DNA of 8,279 bases from Gammaproteobacteria bacterium (GCA_027484495.1 JAIXSW010000338.1:1-8279), one strand, 5' to 3'; shown: positions 1 through 7,022, counted from the first letter of the stretch. Notes: a model not told the origin generated them from the sequence alone. Numbers and translations are program-made.

Positions 1-1001
1 AGCGTGATGATTTTGCTGCCGGCCGGCAGGCTGGTTTGCACTGTGGCAAATTCGCCGTCCAGTTTCAGCACAGTAACGGCAGACGGCTGCGCTTTGCCAT
101 CAACCACTTGCCACAACTGTGGCTGCGCACCGCGTTCATCCAGTGCGCCAAGTGGCACCTGCACTTGCTGTGCACTGACCGGCAACTGCAGTTGGACCTG
201 CAACACCCGGCCCAGTGCCAGTTCGGTCGGTTGACTGCTCAGGCTATAGCGCGCCTGGCGCGTCAGACTGGCGCTATCGGCACTGCCGGCGGCGCTTCGT
301 AGCGTCAGCGTCAGGTTTTCAGTGCCGAACAGCACAGTGCCCTGCGTTGGCGGTGTGATGTGTTCCGGCAACTGCACTTCAATTTCAGATTGTTGCGCGC
401 TGGCAAGGGCTGCCAGACGTTGGCCGGCACTGACCACTTGGCCAGGTTCAGCGCTGATGTCGGTGATGATGCCGGCGCTACCGGCTGTCAGATTCGCGTA
501 ATTCAGGCCGTGTTCGGCTTGTTGTAACTGCGCATTGGCGCGGTCCAGATTGGCTTTGGCTTCGTTGTAGCGCAGTTCAACCTGTTCGCTGCTTTGTTCA
601 CTGACAAAGCGTTGTTTGATCAGCTGCGCTGTGCGATGTTTTTCCGCCCGGACAGTCTCCAGGCTGGCTTTGGCGGCGGCCTGCGCAGCTTTGGCAACAC
701 GGACCGATTCGGCTAAATCCTTTGGATCAAGTTTGTACAGCAGCTGCCCCTGCTCAACGCGCTGGCCGGCTTCCACCAGCCGCTCGGCGATACGGCCACT
801 GACCTGAAAAGCTACCGGCACTTCGTTGCGCGCTTTGACCACACCGGTCAGCACCAGCTGTTGTTGCCCGGCTTGTTGTAATGCTTGGGTCAGCACAGCT
901 CTGGGTTTTTCTGCATTGCTATTGGCAGCAGCGGGATCGGAACAACCGCCGAGCCACAACGGCAGAGACACAAGGGTGAGCAGAGCAAGAGTACGTAACA
1001 T
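1..1001 (-). CDS. RND-type efflux periplasmic adaptor lipoprotein (HlyD/AcrA family), C-terminus off the left edge
   Basis: The 333 visible codons read as the periplasmic adaptor (membrane fusion protein) that joins an inner-membrane efflux pump to an outer-membrane channel. The ATG at 1001 is preceded by GAGG about six bases upstream. Residues 1-19 form a lipoprotein signal peptide with lipobox LGGC, so Cys20 should be lipidated; the next residues, Ser-Asp, leave the final membrane open. Residues about 60-95 form the first half of the lipoyl domain (QVSGRIAERLVEAGQRVEQG). Residues about 95-165 are an Ala/Gln/Glu-rich helical hairpin, and the second lipoyl half follows (GIITDISAEPGQVVSAGQRL), then the beta-barrel region. 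The stop lies outside the window, and the pump gene is expected next on the same strand, also outside. The divergent tetR gene and shared operators suggest repression by that regulator. The family is clear; the pump partner and substrate are not. Confidence 0.9.
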   Translation of the reverse strand, partial: MLRTLALLTLVSLPLWLGGCSDPAAANSNAEKPRAVLTQALQQAGQQQLVLTGVVKARNEVPVAFQVSGRIAERLVEAGQRVEQGQLLYKLDPKDLAESVRVAKAAQAAAKASLETVRAEKHRTAQLIKQRFVSEQSSEQVELRYNEAKANLDRANAQLQQAEHGLNYANLTAGSAGIITDISAEPGQVVSAGQRLAALASAQQSEIEVQLPEHITPPTQGTVLFGTENLTLTLRSAAGSADSASLTRQARYSLSSQPTELALGRVLQVQLQLPVSAQQVQVPLGALDERGAQPQLWQVVDGKAQPSAVTVLKLDGEFATVQTSLPAGSKIIT

Positions 1002-1029
1002 GGCCACCTCGGGCAGAGTCTGGTATTAT
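1001..1029 (+). promoter_or_regulatory. Proposed tetR promoter with extended -10
   Basis: The -10 is TATTAT at 1024-1029, preceded by TG at 1021-1022, which gives an extended -10. A 17-base spacer separates it from TGGCCA at 1001-1006, a 4/6 match to the -35 consensus. Transcription would start near 1036, inside operator 1, which gives a direct means of autorepression. Assigned by eye from consensus. Confidence 0.4.
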
Positions 1030-1049
1030 TAAACGGCTTCGTTCAGAAA
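1026..1049. promoter_or_regulatory. TetR-type operator 1 (imperfect palindrome)
   Basis: The left half is TTATTAAACG and, after the 4-base spacer GCTT, the right half is CGTTCAGAAA. It matches operator 2 in length, spacer and core (AACG-N4-CGTT). It begins exactly 28 bp from operator 2, so the two sites lie at similar helical positions. It covers the proposed tetR -10 and start point. That it binds the adjacent TetR protein is an inference from position and symmetry. Confidence 0.6.
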
Positions 1050-1052
1050 CGC

Positions 1053-1081
1053 ATTATTGAACGGCCGCGTTCAATAAACAA
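1053..1081 (-). promoter_or_regulatory. Proposed efflux adaptor promoter
   Basis: On the minus strand, TTGTTT (1081-1076) is followed by a 17-base spacer and AATAAT (1058-1053), a 5/6 match to the -10. Operator 2 occupies almost the whole spacer, so a bound repressor would block RNA polymerase. The -35 is weak (TTG plus three mismatches). A second AATAAT at 1030-1025 lacks a credible -35. Confidence 0.38.
1054..1077. promoter_or_regulatory. TetR-type operator 2 (perfect 10-bp arms)
   Basis: TTATTGAACG and CGTTCAATAA are exact reverse complements separated by the 4-base spacer GCCG. Length and symmetry are typical of TetR-family operators. The site fills the spacer between the proposed -35 and -10 of the adaptor promoter and ends just before the tetR ribosome-binding region. 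This is the better of the two palindromes and probably the stronger binding site. Confidence 0.72.
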
Positions 1082-1088
1082 GAGAAAA

Positions 1089-1781
1089 ATGATGACAACA
1101 GCACCGGGCACATCCCATCTCCCGCCATCAGGCCCTGCAGCAAGCGGACGGCCGGTTGACCGCAATAAGGATATAGCCATTTTGCAGGCCGCGCGGCAAA
1201 TCCTGTTATTTGAAGGTGCTGGTGTGCTGACGATGGAGGCTGTGGCCGCCAAAGCCGGGGTTTCCAAAGCGACGTTGTATTCGCGCTTTGGTAACCGCAA
1301 CGCGCTGATTGAAGCGGTGCTACGCGCCCAGTCTGATTTTTTTGTCGAAAGTTTAAGCCCGGCCGTGCAAAACGCCGCGCAAACCTTTGCCGCGCTGGAA
1401 AGTTTCAGCCTGCGTCTGCTGCAGTATTTATTCAGTGAAGATCATCTGTGTCTGATGAAAACCTTGCAAGGGCATCAGGGCATGCCGGAAGAATTGCGGC
1501 TGCGGATGTATGAACTGGGGCCACAAGCCACTTGTGAGCAGGTCGAAGCCTGGTTGTCGCAGGCGCATCAGGCCAAAGTGATATGTTGCCCGGATCCGGC
1601 GCTTAGCACCGAGTTCTTGTTTGGCATGCTGGTCGGCATGGATATGCTGCGCAATATGTTTCAGCAGTCACCGAAGCGCAAACCGGCCGATTTACCCGGC
1701 CATGTCCGCACTGTGGTGACGCTGTTTTTGCAGATGCATCAGTGTGAACTGCATGCGTGTGCGCCAGAGATTAAACCTTAA
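1089..1781 (+). CDS. TetR/AcrR-family transcriptional repressor
   Basis: This 230-residue protein has the usual TetR design of an N-terminal DNA-binding domain and a helical ligand-binding C-terminal domain. Residues 28-75 are the helix-turn-helix region, with AVAAKAGVSKATLYSRFGNR as the conserved turn and recognition helix. The C-terminal domain (about 85-215) includes a segment with MKTLQGHQGMPEEL and FLFGMLVGMDMLRNMF, resembling the AefR-like C-terminal class. About 25 Pro/Ser/Gly-rich residues precede the HTH, longer than usual. Two consecutive ATG codons (1089 and 1092) could each start it; AAGAGA just upstream is a modest ribosome-binding site. It is divergent from the efflux adaptor across two matching palindromes, so it probably represses both genes and responds to a pump substrate. 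The inducer cannot be read from sequence. Its last 11 bases overlap the end of the convergent chemotaxis receptor gene. Confidence 0.92.
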   Translation: MMTTAPGTSHLPPSGPAASGRPVDRNKDIAILQAARQILLFEGAGVLTMEAVAAKAGVSKATLYSRFGNRNALIEAVLRAQSDFFVESLSPAVQNAAQTFAALESFSLRLLQYLFSEDHLCLMKTLQGHQGMPEELRLRMYELGPQATCEQVEAWLSQAHQAKVICCPDPALSTEFLFGMLVGMDMLRNMFQQSPKRKPADLPGHVRTVVTLFLQMHQCELHACAPEIKP

Positions 1782-3372
1782 AACGACCGACTAAGCCGCT
1801 CAGATGACCGGCAACTTCTTTTAGCTCATTGATCAGGACATAGTTCTGATCGGCAATTTGGTCTGCTACCACCGACTGATCATGCAGCTGATGCAGGTTA
1901 CGGTTGATCTCTTCCGACACCTGTGACTGTTGCTCAGTTGCTGCTGCTGTGCGCAGTGACATACCACTGACTTCTGATGACGATTTCATCAAATGACTAA
2001 ACACCGATTCTGCCACTTCCGTTTGTTGCACTGAGTTGTCGGCTGACAATTTGCCCCGACGGATGGCATGGGTCGATTCAGTCACCAGTTGCTGCAGCGT
2101 ATGAATGGTGCCTTTGATCTCTTCGGTGCTTTCCTGCGTTTTCGATGCCAGCTTACGCACTTCATCGGCGACCACGGCAAAACCGCGGCCTTGCTCACCG
2201 GCCCGCGCGGCTTCAATCGCGGCGTTTAACGCCAGCAGGTTGGTTTGGCCGGCGATGCCGCTAATCACTTCAATCACACTGGAAATGGCGACCGAACTGT
2301 TATTTAACGCTTCGGACAAACTCATTGCGGTGTCGACATCGTCCAGTACGCCACTGATGCTGCCGGACACCGCTTTAATTGATGCAATGCCTTTTTCGGC
2401 ATAACCGCGTGAATCGTCTGATTCGCGTGCGGTGTCGGAGGCCACCACGGCAACTTCGCGGTTCGCGACGGACATTTCGTGTACCGCGCTGACAATTGAA
2501 TCTGTCGCGGTATTCAGGCTTTGTGTGATGCGTTTGGTTTCATGCACCGACGTTAGCATGTTGCCTGTCACTGCGGCGAGCTGTTCACTGCTGTGCAAAA
2601 TGTCGGTGATCATCAGCGCCTGCGCATCAAGGAAGCGGTTAAAGGCATCGGCCAGGTCGCGTAACTCGTCTTTGGTCTGCACGCTGATGCGCTGGGTCAA
2701 GTCGCCTTCGCCCTGCGTAATTTCATCGAGGCGGTGGATGATGGTTTCGACGTTAGATTTAATCGCCGTTGGCATTTTAAAGCTGTACCAGGCCGCAACA
2801 GCAAACACCAGCAGGCTGATCAGCAGCGCTGTGACTTCAATGTCCCGAACTTCGTTGTTGGCTTCGTCAATGTGTTGTTTGGACAGGTTCAAAGCGAATT
2901 CACCGGCGTCGTTATAGATTTTGCGCAGCGCAGCAAACTGTTGGTCTTCCTGCTGCACAAAGGCGGCATCTTTGGCTGCGCCTGCAGCAAAATACTGGTC
3001 GGCACTGCTGGTCCAGGCGTTAAATTTCTGTTCAAAATCAGCGAACTGACCGCTGAATTGCGGATAGGTCGTCATCAGCGCTTTGTATTGGTTAAAGCGG
3101 TCTTTTGCCTGCGCGACGTTTTCCTGATAGTCGGTGTTGAATTGCGGGTTGGCGCCAAGTTTATGTTCTGAAATTGCCAGTTTGGCCTGATACAGATCCC
3201 GATCAGCGTTCAGTACTATTGAGATGGCCTGCTGAAAGACGTCAGATTCCTCCTGCACAATGTTCTGCAGCTTTGACACTATCACCGAAGATAACGTCAG
3301 GATAAACAACAGCGTGATAAACATCAGCACAGTAGGGACACTGGCTTTAAAACGCAGACCATGATAATTCAC
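1771..3372 (-). CDS. Methyl-accepting chemotaxis protein with a periplasmic helical sensor domain and HAMP
   Basis: This 533-residue inner-membrane receptor signals to CheA/CheW. In order: TM1 (about 11-33), a periplasmic, largely helical ligand-binding region (34-179) resembling a four-helix bundle, TM2 (180-198), HAMP (199-255, with GEGDLTQRI and KDELRDLADAFNRFL), then the long signalling coiled coil. The hairpin tip at about 371-400 is very well conserved (GQTNLLALNAAIEAARAGEQ, then GRGFAVVADEVRKLA). The C-terminus ends GLVGRFKV with no NWETF-like CheR/CheB-docking pentapeptide. The start is GTG at 3372, supported by GAGGTG a few bases upstream in the 12-bp gap after the GGDEF-EAL stop; the nearest in-frame ATG would remove part of TM1. 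It is second in the operon and ends 11 bases inside the convergent tetR. The ligand is unknown. Confidence 0.95.
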   Translation of the reverse strand: MNYHGLRFKASVPTVLMFITLLFILTLSSVIVSKLQNIVQEESDVFQQAISIVLNADRDLYQAKLAISEHKLGANPQFNTDYQENVAQAKDRFNQYKALMTTYPQFSGQFADFEQKFNAWTSSADQYFAAGAAKDAAFVQQEDQQFAALRKIYNDAGEFALNLSKQHIDEANNEVRDIEVTALLISLLVFAVAAWYSFKMPTAIKSNVETIIHRLDEITQGEGDLTQRISVQTKDELRDLADAFNRFLDAQALMITDILHSSEQLAAVTGNMLTSVHETKRITQSLNTATDSIVSAVHEMSVANREVAVVASDTARESDDSRGYAEKGIASIKAVSGSISGVLDDVDTAMSLSEALNNSSVAISSVIEVISGIAGQTNLLALNAAIEAARAGEQGRGFAVVADEVRKLASKTQESTEEIKGTIHTLQQLVTESTHAIRRGKLSADNSVQQTEVAESVFSHLMKSSSEVSGMSLRTAAATEQQSQVSEEINRNLHQLHDQSVVADQIADQNYVLINELKEVAGHLSGLVGRFKV

Positions 3373-3384
3373 ACGACACCTCGA

Positions 3385-5292
3385 TTATTCGTTAGAAAAT
3401 GGAAAAAGTGATGAGTATTCAACAGGTTTACTGAAGTAGTACCCTTGCATGTAGTGAATGTTAATCGCCGTGAGGATCTGCACCTGTTCTGCAGTCTCCA
3501 CGCCTTCCGCGACAATTTCCCAGCCCATCGACTGTGACATTGAGGCAATGGCACGTAACACCGGCATGCCGCCTTCGCCGATTTTGTCGATAAAGGCTTT
3601 ATCAATTTTAACTTTATTGACGTGCAGTTCATTGATCACCGACAAAGATGAGTAACCGGTGCCAAAGTCATCAATCGAAATCGCGATACCGACATCGCGC
3701 AACTGGTTGGTTTTGTCGATCAGGATATTTTTGTCGACGGTGAATACCGATTCGGTGATTTCAATTTGCAGCAGTTCGGCCGGGACTTGATGCTGGTCCA
3801 ACAACGCCAGTAAGTCCGGCACAAACTCCTGCTGCTGGAACTGCAGGGCTGACACGTTGACGGCTAATTGCAGGGGCTGATGGCGCTGCAGACTTTCCCG
3901 GATCACCAGACAAGCCTGATCCAACACCCAATAACCAATCGGATTGATCAAGCCACTTTGTTCTGCCAACGGGATAAATTCGTCGGGAGTTACCGGTTTA
4001 CCATCTAAGGTCCAGCGCAGCAGCACTTCATAATAATTCTGTTGGACGGCACCCAATCGGATGATGGGTTGAAACACCAACCGCAGTTCCTGATTGCTGA
4101 TCGCCTGCTCCAGCCGGGTACGCAACATCGATTTGCGCCGGTATTTGCCGGCAATCTGTTCGTCATAGATGGTAAAACCCTCTTTACCGGCTTTTTCGAT
4201 ATTGCCGTACAGGGCGAGGTCGGCAAGATTTATCAGATTGGAGATATCGCGGCCGTGGTCCGGGTACAGCGAAACCCCAATGTTGGCCGACAGTTTCAGC
4301 GCATTTTCCTGCAGGCGCAAAGGTTGGGAAATACTGCGCTGTACCTTGTCGACAAAGTCATACAAAGCCGCTTCAGTGATCGGAATGCCGATTAAAAATT
4401 CGTCACCACCCCAGCGGCAACAAATCGCGGGCTCATGCGTCATGGTCCGCAGCCGGTCGGCGATTTCACGCAAATATTGGTCGCCGATTTCATGCCCGAG
4501 CCCGTCGTTGATGCTCTTTAGCCCTACCAGATCAATCATTACCAGCGCCAGTTTCAATTCGTTACGCCGGCTGACTTCGGTCAGCTCGGAGGCAATTTCG
4601 ATAAAACGGCGGCGGTTATACAGGCCGGTTAGTGATTCAATCTCAGATAAGTGCGACAGCTCTTTCGTGCGCAGCAACACCTCAGTTTCCAGATTGACCA
4701 GCAAATGTTCATGCTCCCGGCGCAGCCGGATCGATTCCAGCGTAAACAAGTAGCTGTTGCGTGCAGAGAAGCTCAACAGACCGGTAAAAATGACGCCGAG
4801 GTAGCCAAAAATCACCTGCTCGCCGCCTTGCCATAAAAACCACAGGCCAAAAGGCAGCAGGCATAACACGATGTAACTGATGATCAGGGCTTTGTGCGAC
4901 GACAGGGCATTGGTGACACCGGCGGCAATCGCCGCCAGTGTGGCCAGGATCACGATGAGTTGCTCGGAGTCGGCGCCGATGCCAAACCACAGGCCAAACA
5001 CACTCCACAACACCGCAGTGGCGATGGCCAGCATGGCAAAGCGTTGCAGATTTTTTGGCTGGTATTTTTCCCGTTTGGTTTTCAGGCTGTTCCAGCAACG
5101 CAGGTCGTAGCCACGCCACAACAGCAGACCGATCATCAGCAGCCACCAGATGCCAACGGAGGAATGGTGATTGTGCTGAAACAGCAACAAACTGGCGGCC
5201 GTTGCTGCTACGCCGGTGCCGATCAATCCGGTTTTCAGATTGTTGTAAAGCACATCCAGGGTCCCCTGCAAAGACAGTTCCTGATTCAGCAT
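3385..5292 (-). CDS. Six-TM membrane GGDEF-EAL protein (c-di-GMP cyclase/phosphodiesterase)
   Basis: From the ATG at 5292 this is 635 residues (add 46 for numbering from an upstream TTG at 5430). About six hydrophobic helices occupy residues 20-176, then a short helical linker, a GGDEF domain (about 215-378) and an EAL domain (about 390-630). GGDEF is intact at 295-299, and the first metal Asp (MIDL) and the N...D pair (SINDGLGHEIGD) are kept, so cyclase activity is possible. No RxxD inhibitory site lies just before GGDEF. The EAL domain reads EVLLR in place of EALLR but keeps NVSALQF, EITES, IDDFGTGYSS, KVKID, EGVET and QGYYF, so the phosphodiesterase site looks complete. I prefer 5292 because the upstream stretch is Cys-rich, unlike the rest, and TTG has no clear ribosome site; GGGAG lies 11 bases before 5292, a rather long gap. 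It is co-transcribed with the chemotaxis receptor. Net direction of activity is unknown. Confidence 0.9.
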   Translation of the reverse strand: MLNQELSLQGTLDVLYNNLKTGLIGTGVAATAASLLLFQHNHHSSVGIWWLLMIGLLLWRGYDLRCWNSLKTKREKYQPKNLQRFAMLAIATAVLWSVFGLWFGIGADSEQLIVILATLAAIAAGVTNALSSHKALIISYIVLCLLPFGLWFLWQGGEQVIFGYLGVIFTGLLSFSARNSYLFTLESIRLRREHEHLLVNLETEVLLRTKELSHLSEIESLTGLYNRRRFIEIASELTEVSRRNELKLALVMIDLVGLKSINDGLGHEIGDQYLREIADRLRTMTHEPAICCRWGGDEFLIGIPITEAALYDFVDKVQRSISQPLRLQENALKLSANIGVSLYPDHGRDISNLINLADLALYGNIEKAGKEGFTIYDEQIAGKYRRKSMLRTRLEQAISNQELRLVFQPIIRLGAVQQNYYEVLLRWTLDGKPVTPDEFIPLAEQSGLINPIGYWVLDQACLVIRESLQRHQPLQLAVNVSALQFQQQEFVPDLLALLDQHQVPAELLQIEITESVFTVDKNILIDKTNQLRDVGIAISIDDFGTGYSSLSVINELHVNKVKIDKAFIDKIGEGGMPVLRAIASMSQSMGWEIVAEGVETAEQVQILTAINIHYMQGYYFSKPVEYSSLFPFSNE

Positions 5293-5529
5293 ACAGACAG
5301 CAACTCCCGGGGTTTGAATGCACCAAAATATCGCGGTGTTTGCGCAGTTTCTGTGCAAAAAGCCTTGATAGCAATTGAATATTTTCTGGTCTGACCTGAA
5401 TTGTGACTTGTTCTCAGTCAATGTACTCAATCGTTCTAGTCAGCTTAGTCCGATGAGGCTAAATCGACTGCCAGAAACGGCATTTTTAGTGCATCCGGAC
5501 GCGAACATGCAATACGACCAAAGGTGCAA
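5293..5529. other. Intergenic leader before the GGDEF-EAL operon
   Basis: This 237-base stretch separates the ARH-like gene from the GGDEF-EAL start. It is A/T-richer than its surroundings and presumably holds the operon promoter, but I could not find a convincing -35/-10 pair. It contains small inverted repeats (for example TGACT and AGTCA separated by seven bases, around 5408-5424), none strong enough to call. I saw no c-di-GMP (GEMM) riboswitch consensus. An open frame continues upstream from the gene to a TTG at 5430, but I do not regard that part as translated. Confidence 0.45.
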
Positions 5530-6963
5530 TCAGCCAACAGGAGTGAGCACCGGCGCTGCGGGTTGGGGGATCAGCCAGCACTGCTTGTCTGCACTGAGTC
5601 TGCCCTGCATCAGCTGAGTAACCACTTTGTCGGTGACGGCGATGCCTTGTGCCGCCATAGTTCCGAAATCAGTCTGGCCATTATTGGCGAAACCTTTGCG
5701 GGTGCGGTGAATATCAAAGCGCCTGGACAGCTTCTGGCCAAACTGTTGTTCAACGCGGTCGGCACCGAGCATCAGGCCATAGAGCCCACCCCAGGTTGCA
5801 GCCGGATTGTCGGAATCCCAGCCGGCGAGCACGGCGATTTTTATCGTGTCCTGCATGTCGCCGGCGCCATAAAAATAACTGAGCAGGCTGGCGGCGAAGT
5901 TAATGCCGGCAGCAAAACAGCCGTTGCAATACAGCTGTTTGGCGCTGATTTGATAGCCGTCCTGTTGTTCCAGCTGATAACGCCGGTACAAAGCGTCCCG
6001 CGCCTGTTCCCACGGCACGCCGGCCTGAAACTGTGCCAGCACAAAGTCATACATTTTGGCCGGATATTGATTGGCCGGCAGTGTTTGGCGCGCCTTTGCG
6101 GCAATTAGCAGCAATTCGGCGCGTAGTTTGCTTTTATCCAGCACCAGCTCAGGGCTGAACAGCGCTGCGCGGGCATGCAGTTCAACATAAAACTGGGCAA
6201 TATCAGCGGCTTCGCCAGACGCAGTGGTGCGGATCGGTAAATAGGCCAGCTGCTGCGCGATATCGGGACGGCCCGGCGCCAAAGCGCCAAACAGTTCAGT
6301 GGTCAGCTGGGCGTCAATCATGTCGTAATGCGGGTTTTGCGGCGGCAGGCCGGTAAAGGGCGGCAACCAGCCTTGTTGCATCAAATCAAAGGCTTGCTGA
6401 TTGGACACCCAAAGGAAATTCTCCGGTTTGCCATCTTTGGTGCGATGCGGCGTGTTGTCGTCGCGGTAGATATAAGCCAGCCAGCCGGCACGAATTTGCG
6501 CGCCCGTCAGCAGCGGATTGGGGTTTTGCAGCAGCAGTTGCAGGTAAATATATTCAATGTCGCTGTCATCGTCCGAGCCCCAGACTTGGTCAGGGCCGCG
6601 CAGCACCCAGTTAATCGTTGGCGATAAATCACTCGGCACGCCTTGCCCCCAGATGCTGGGTTCATCGGCTTTGCCCCAGTCTTGCCTGGTATAAAAACGC
6701 CCGGCGGGACCAGCGCCGCCGATTTTGTCCATCTCAGTGACCAGCCCGGTCCAGTTGGCGATGCTGAGGCCGAGCCAGAAACCAGCAAGTTTTTCCTGAT
6801 AGGCCGGCCGCGACAGCGCAAATTCAGTGGGCGCGGTAGCAACACAGCTGGCCTGCGGCGTGGCGGCGCCAGCCAGTGTGGATGAAAATAAGCAGCATAT
6901 CGCGCTGAATTGCGCTAGCCGGACAAACAGCCGGCGGGACTTGGTTTGTTGCAGAATAGGCAT
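5530..6963 (-). CDS. Exported ADP-ribosylglycohydrolase-fold protein
   Basis: The 477-residue product begins with a positively charged stretch and a hydrophobic core ending AGA near residue 33, a standard Sec signal peptide, so it should act in the periplasm or outside. The mature part shows the ADP-ribosylglycohydrolase (DraG/ARH, PF03747-type) landmarks: KLAGFWLGLSIANWTGLVTE (58-77), corresponding to the family's KxxGxxxGxxxGD...E opening; an acidic cluster SDDDSD (130-135) where family members have TDDT; and AVLAGWDSDNPAATWGG (377-393), corresponding to the GGDTDSxAA metal-binding motif with DSD in place of DTD. Family enzymes remove ADP-ribose from proteins or cleave related N-glycosidic bonds using two divalent metals. 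Most characterised members are cytoplasmic, so an exported one may have another substrate. The ATG at 6963 has GGA seven bases upstream. It stands alone in its transcript, with a LacI-type palindrome at its promoter. Fold confidence is good; substrate unknown. Confidence 0.82.
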   Translation of the reverse strand: MPILQQTKSRRLFVRLAQFSAICCLFSSTLAGAATPQASCVATAPTEFALSRPAYQEKLAGFWLGLSIANWTGLVTEMDKIGGAGPAGRFYTRQDWGKADEPSIWGQGVPSDLSPTINWVLRGPDQVWGSDDDSDIEYIYLQLLLQNPNPLLTGAQIRAGWLAYIYRDDNTPHRTKDGKPENFLWVSNQQAFDLMQQGWLPPFTGLPPQNPHYDMIDAQLTTELFGALAPGRPDIAQQLAYLPIRTTASGEAADIAQFYVELHARAALFSPELVLDKSKLRAELLLIAAKARQTLPANQYPAKMYDFVLAQFQAGVPWEQARDALYRRYQLEQQDGYQISAKQLYCNGCFAAGINFAASLLSYFYGAGDMQDTIKIAVLAGWDSDNPAATWGGLYGLMLGADRVEQQFGQKLSRRFDIHRTRKGFANNGQTDFGTMAAQGIAVTDKVVTQLMQGRLSADKQCWLIPQPAAPVLTPVG

Positions 6964-6977
6964 CAGAATTCCGTTTA

Positions 6978-6989
6978 GAAAGCGCTTTC
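6978..6989. promoter_or_regulatory. LacI-family-type operator upstream of the ARH-like gene
   Basis: GAAAGCGCTTTC is a perfect 12-bp palindrome with a central CG. On the minus strand the extended context TGAAAGCGCTTTCT fits, except for the last base, the TGNNANCGNTNNCA pattern bound by LacI/GalR-family regulators. It lies 14 bases before the ATG and covers the proposed transcription start, the normal place for a repressor site. No LacI-type gene is in the window, so the regulator would act from elsewhere. The functional role is inferred. Confidence 0.55.
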
Positions 6990-6993
6990 ATTT

Positions 6994-7022
6994 ATCCTGC
7001 AGTGTTGTGAGGAGCCTGTCAA
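6994..7022 (-). promoter_or_regulatory. Proposed promoter of the ARH-like gene
   Basis: A perfect -35 (TTGACA, minus strand, 7022-7017) is followed by 17 bases and CAGGAT (6999-6994), a weak 3/6 match to the -10. The better -10-like GATAAA just downstream would need a 20-base spacer. With the 17-base spacing, transcription starts near 6987, inside the LacI-type palindrome. A weak -10 is compatible with a regulated promoter. Confidence 0.35.

Noticed and set aside
2105..3171. Several open frames on the plus strand opposite the chemotaxis receptor
   Set aside because: They are the antisense of a strongly conserved receptor gene and their translations show no domain, only Ser/Arg-rich shadow composition.
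5338..5360. Inverted repeat TTTGCGCA / TGTGCAAA upstream of the GGDEF-EAL gene
   Set aside because: The arms are imperfect and it lies close to the start in a region without a credible promoter, so I see no basis for calling it an operator.
4709..5374. A 221-codon minus-strand frame inside the GGDEF-EAL gene
   Set aside because: It is another frame of the six-TM region; its product is rich in Arg, His and Cys with no recognisable motif, while the overlapping frame has clear membrane helices.
5293..5529. c-di-GMP riboswitch in the leader of the GGDEF-EAL operon
   Set aside because: I looked for the GEMM-type conserved segments and found no matching core.
5523..5551. Possible terminator after the ARH-like gene (GGTGC and GCACC arms)
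   Set aside because: The stem is only 5 bp with a 19-base loop, and just three T residues follow on the minus strand, too weak for an intrinsic terminator.
5524..6108. A 194-codon plus-strand frame opposite the ARH-like gene
   Set aside because: It is antisense to a gene with a signal peptide and conserved motifs, and has no ribosome site or domain of its own.
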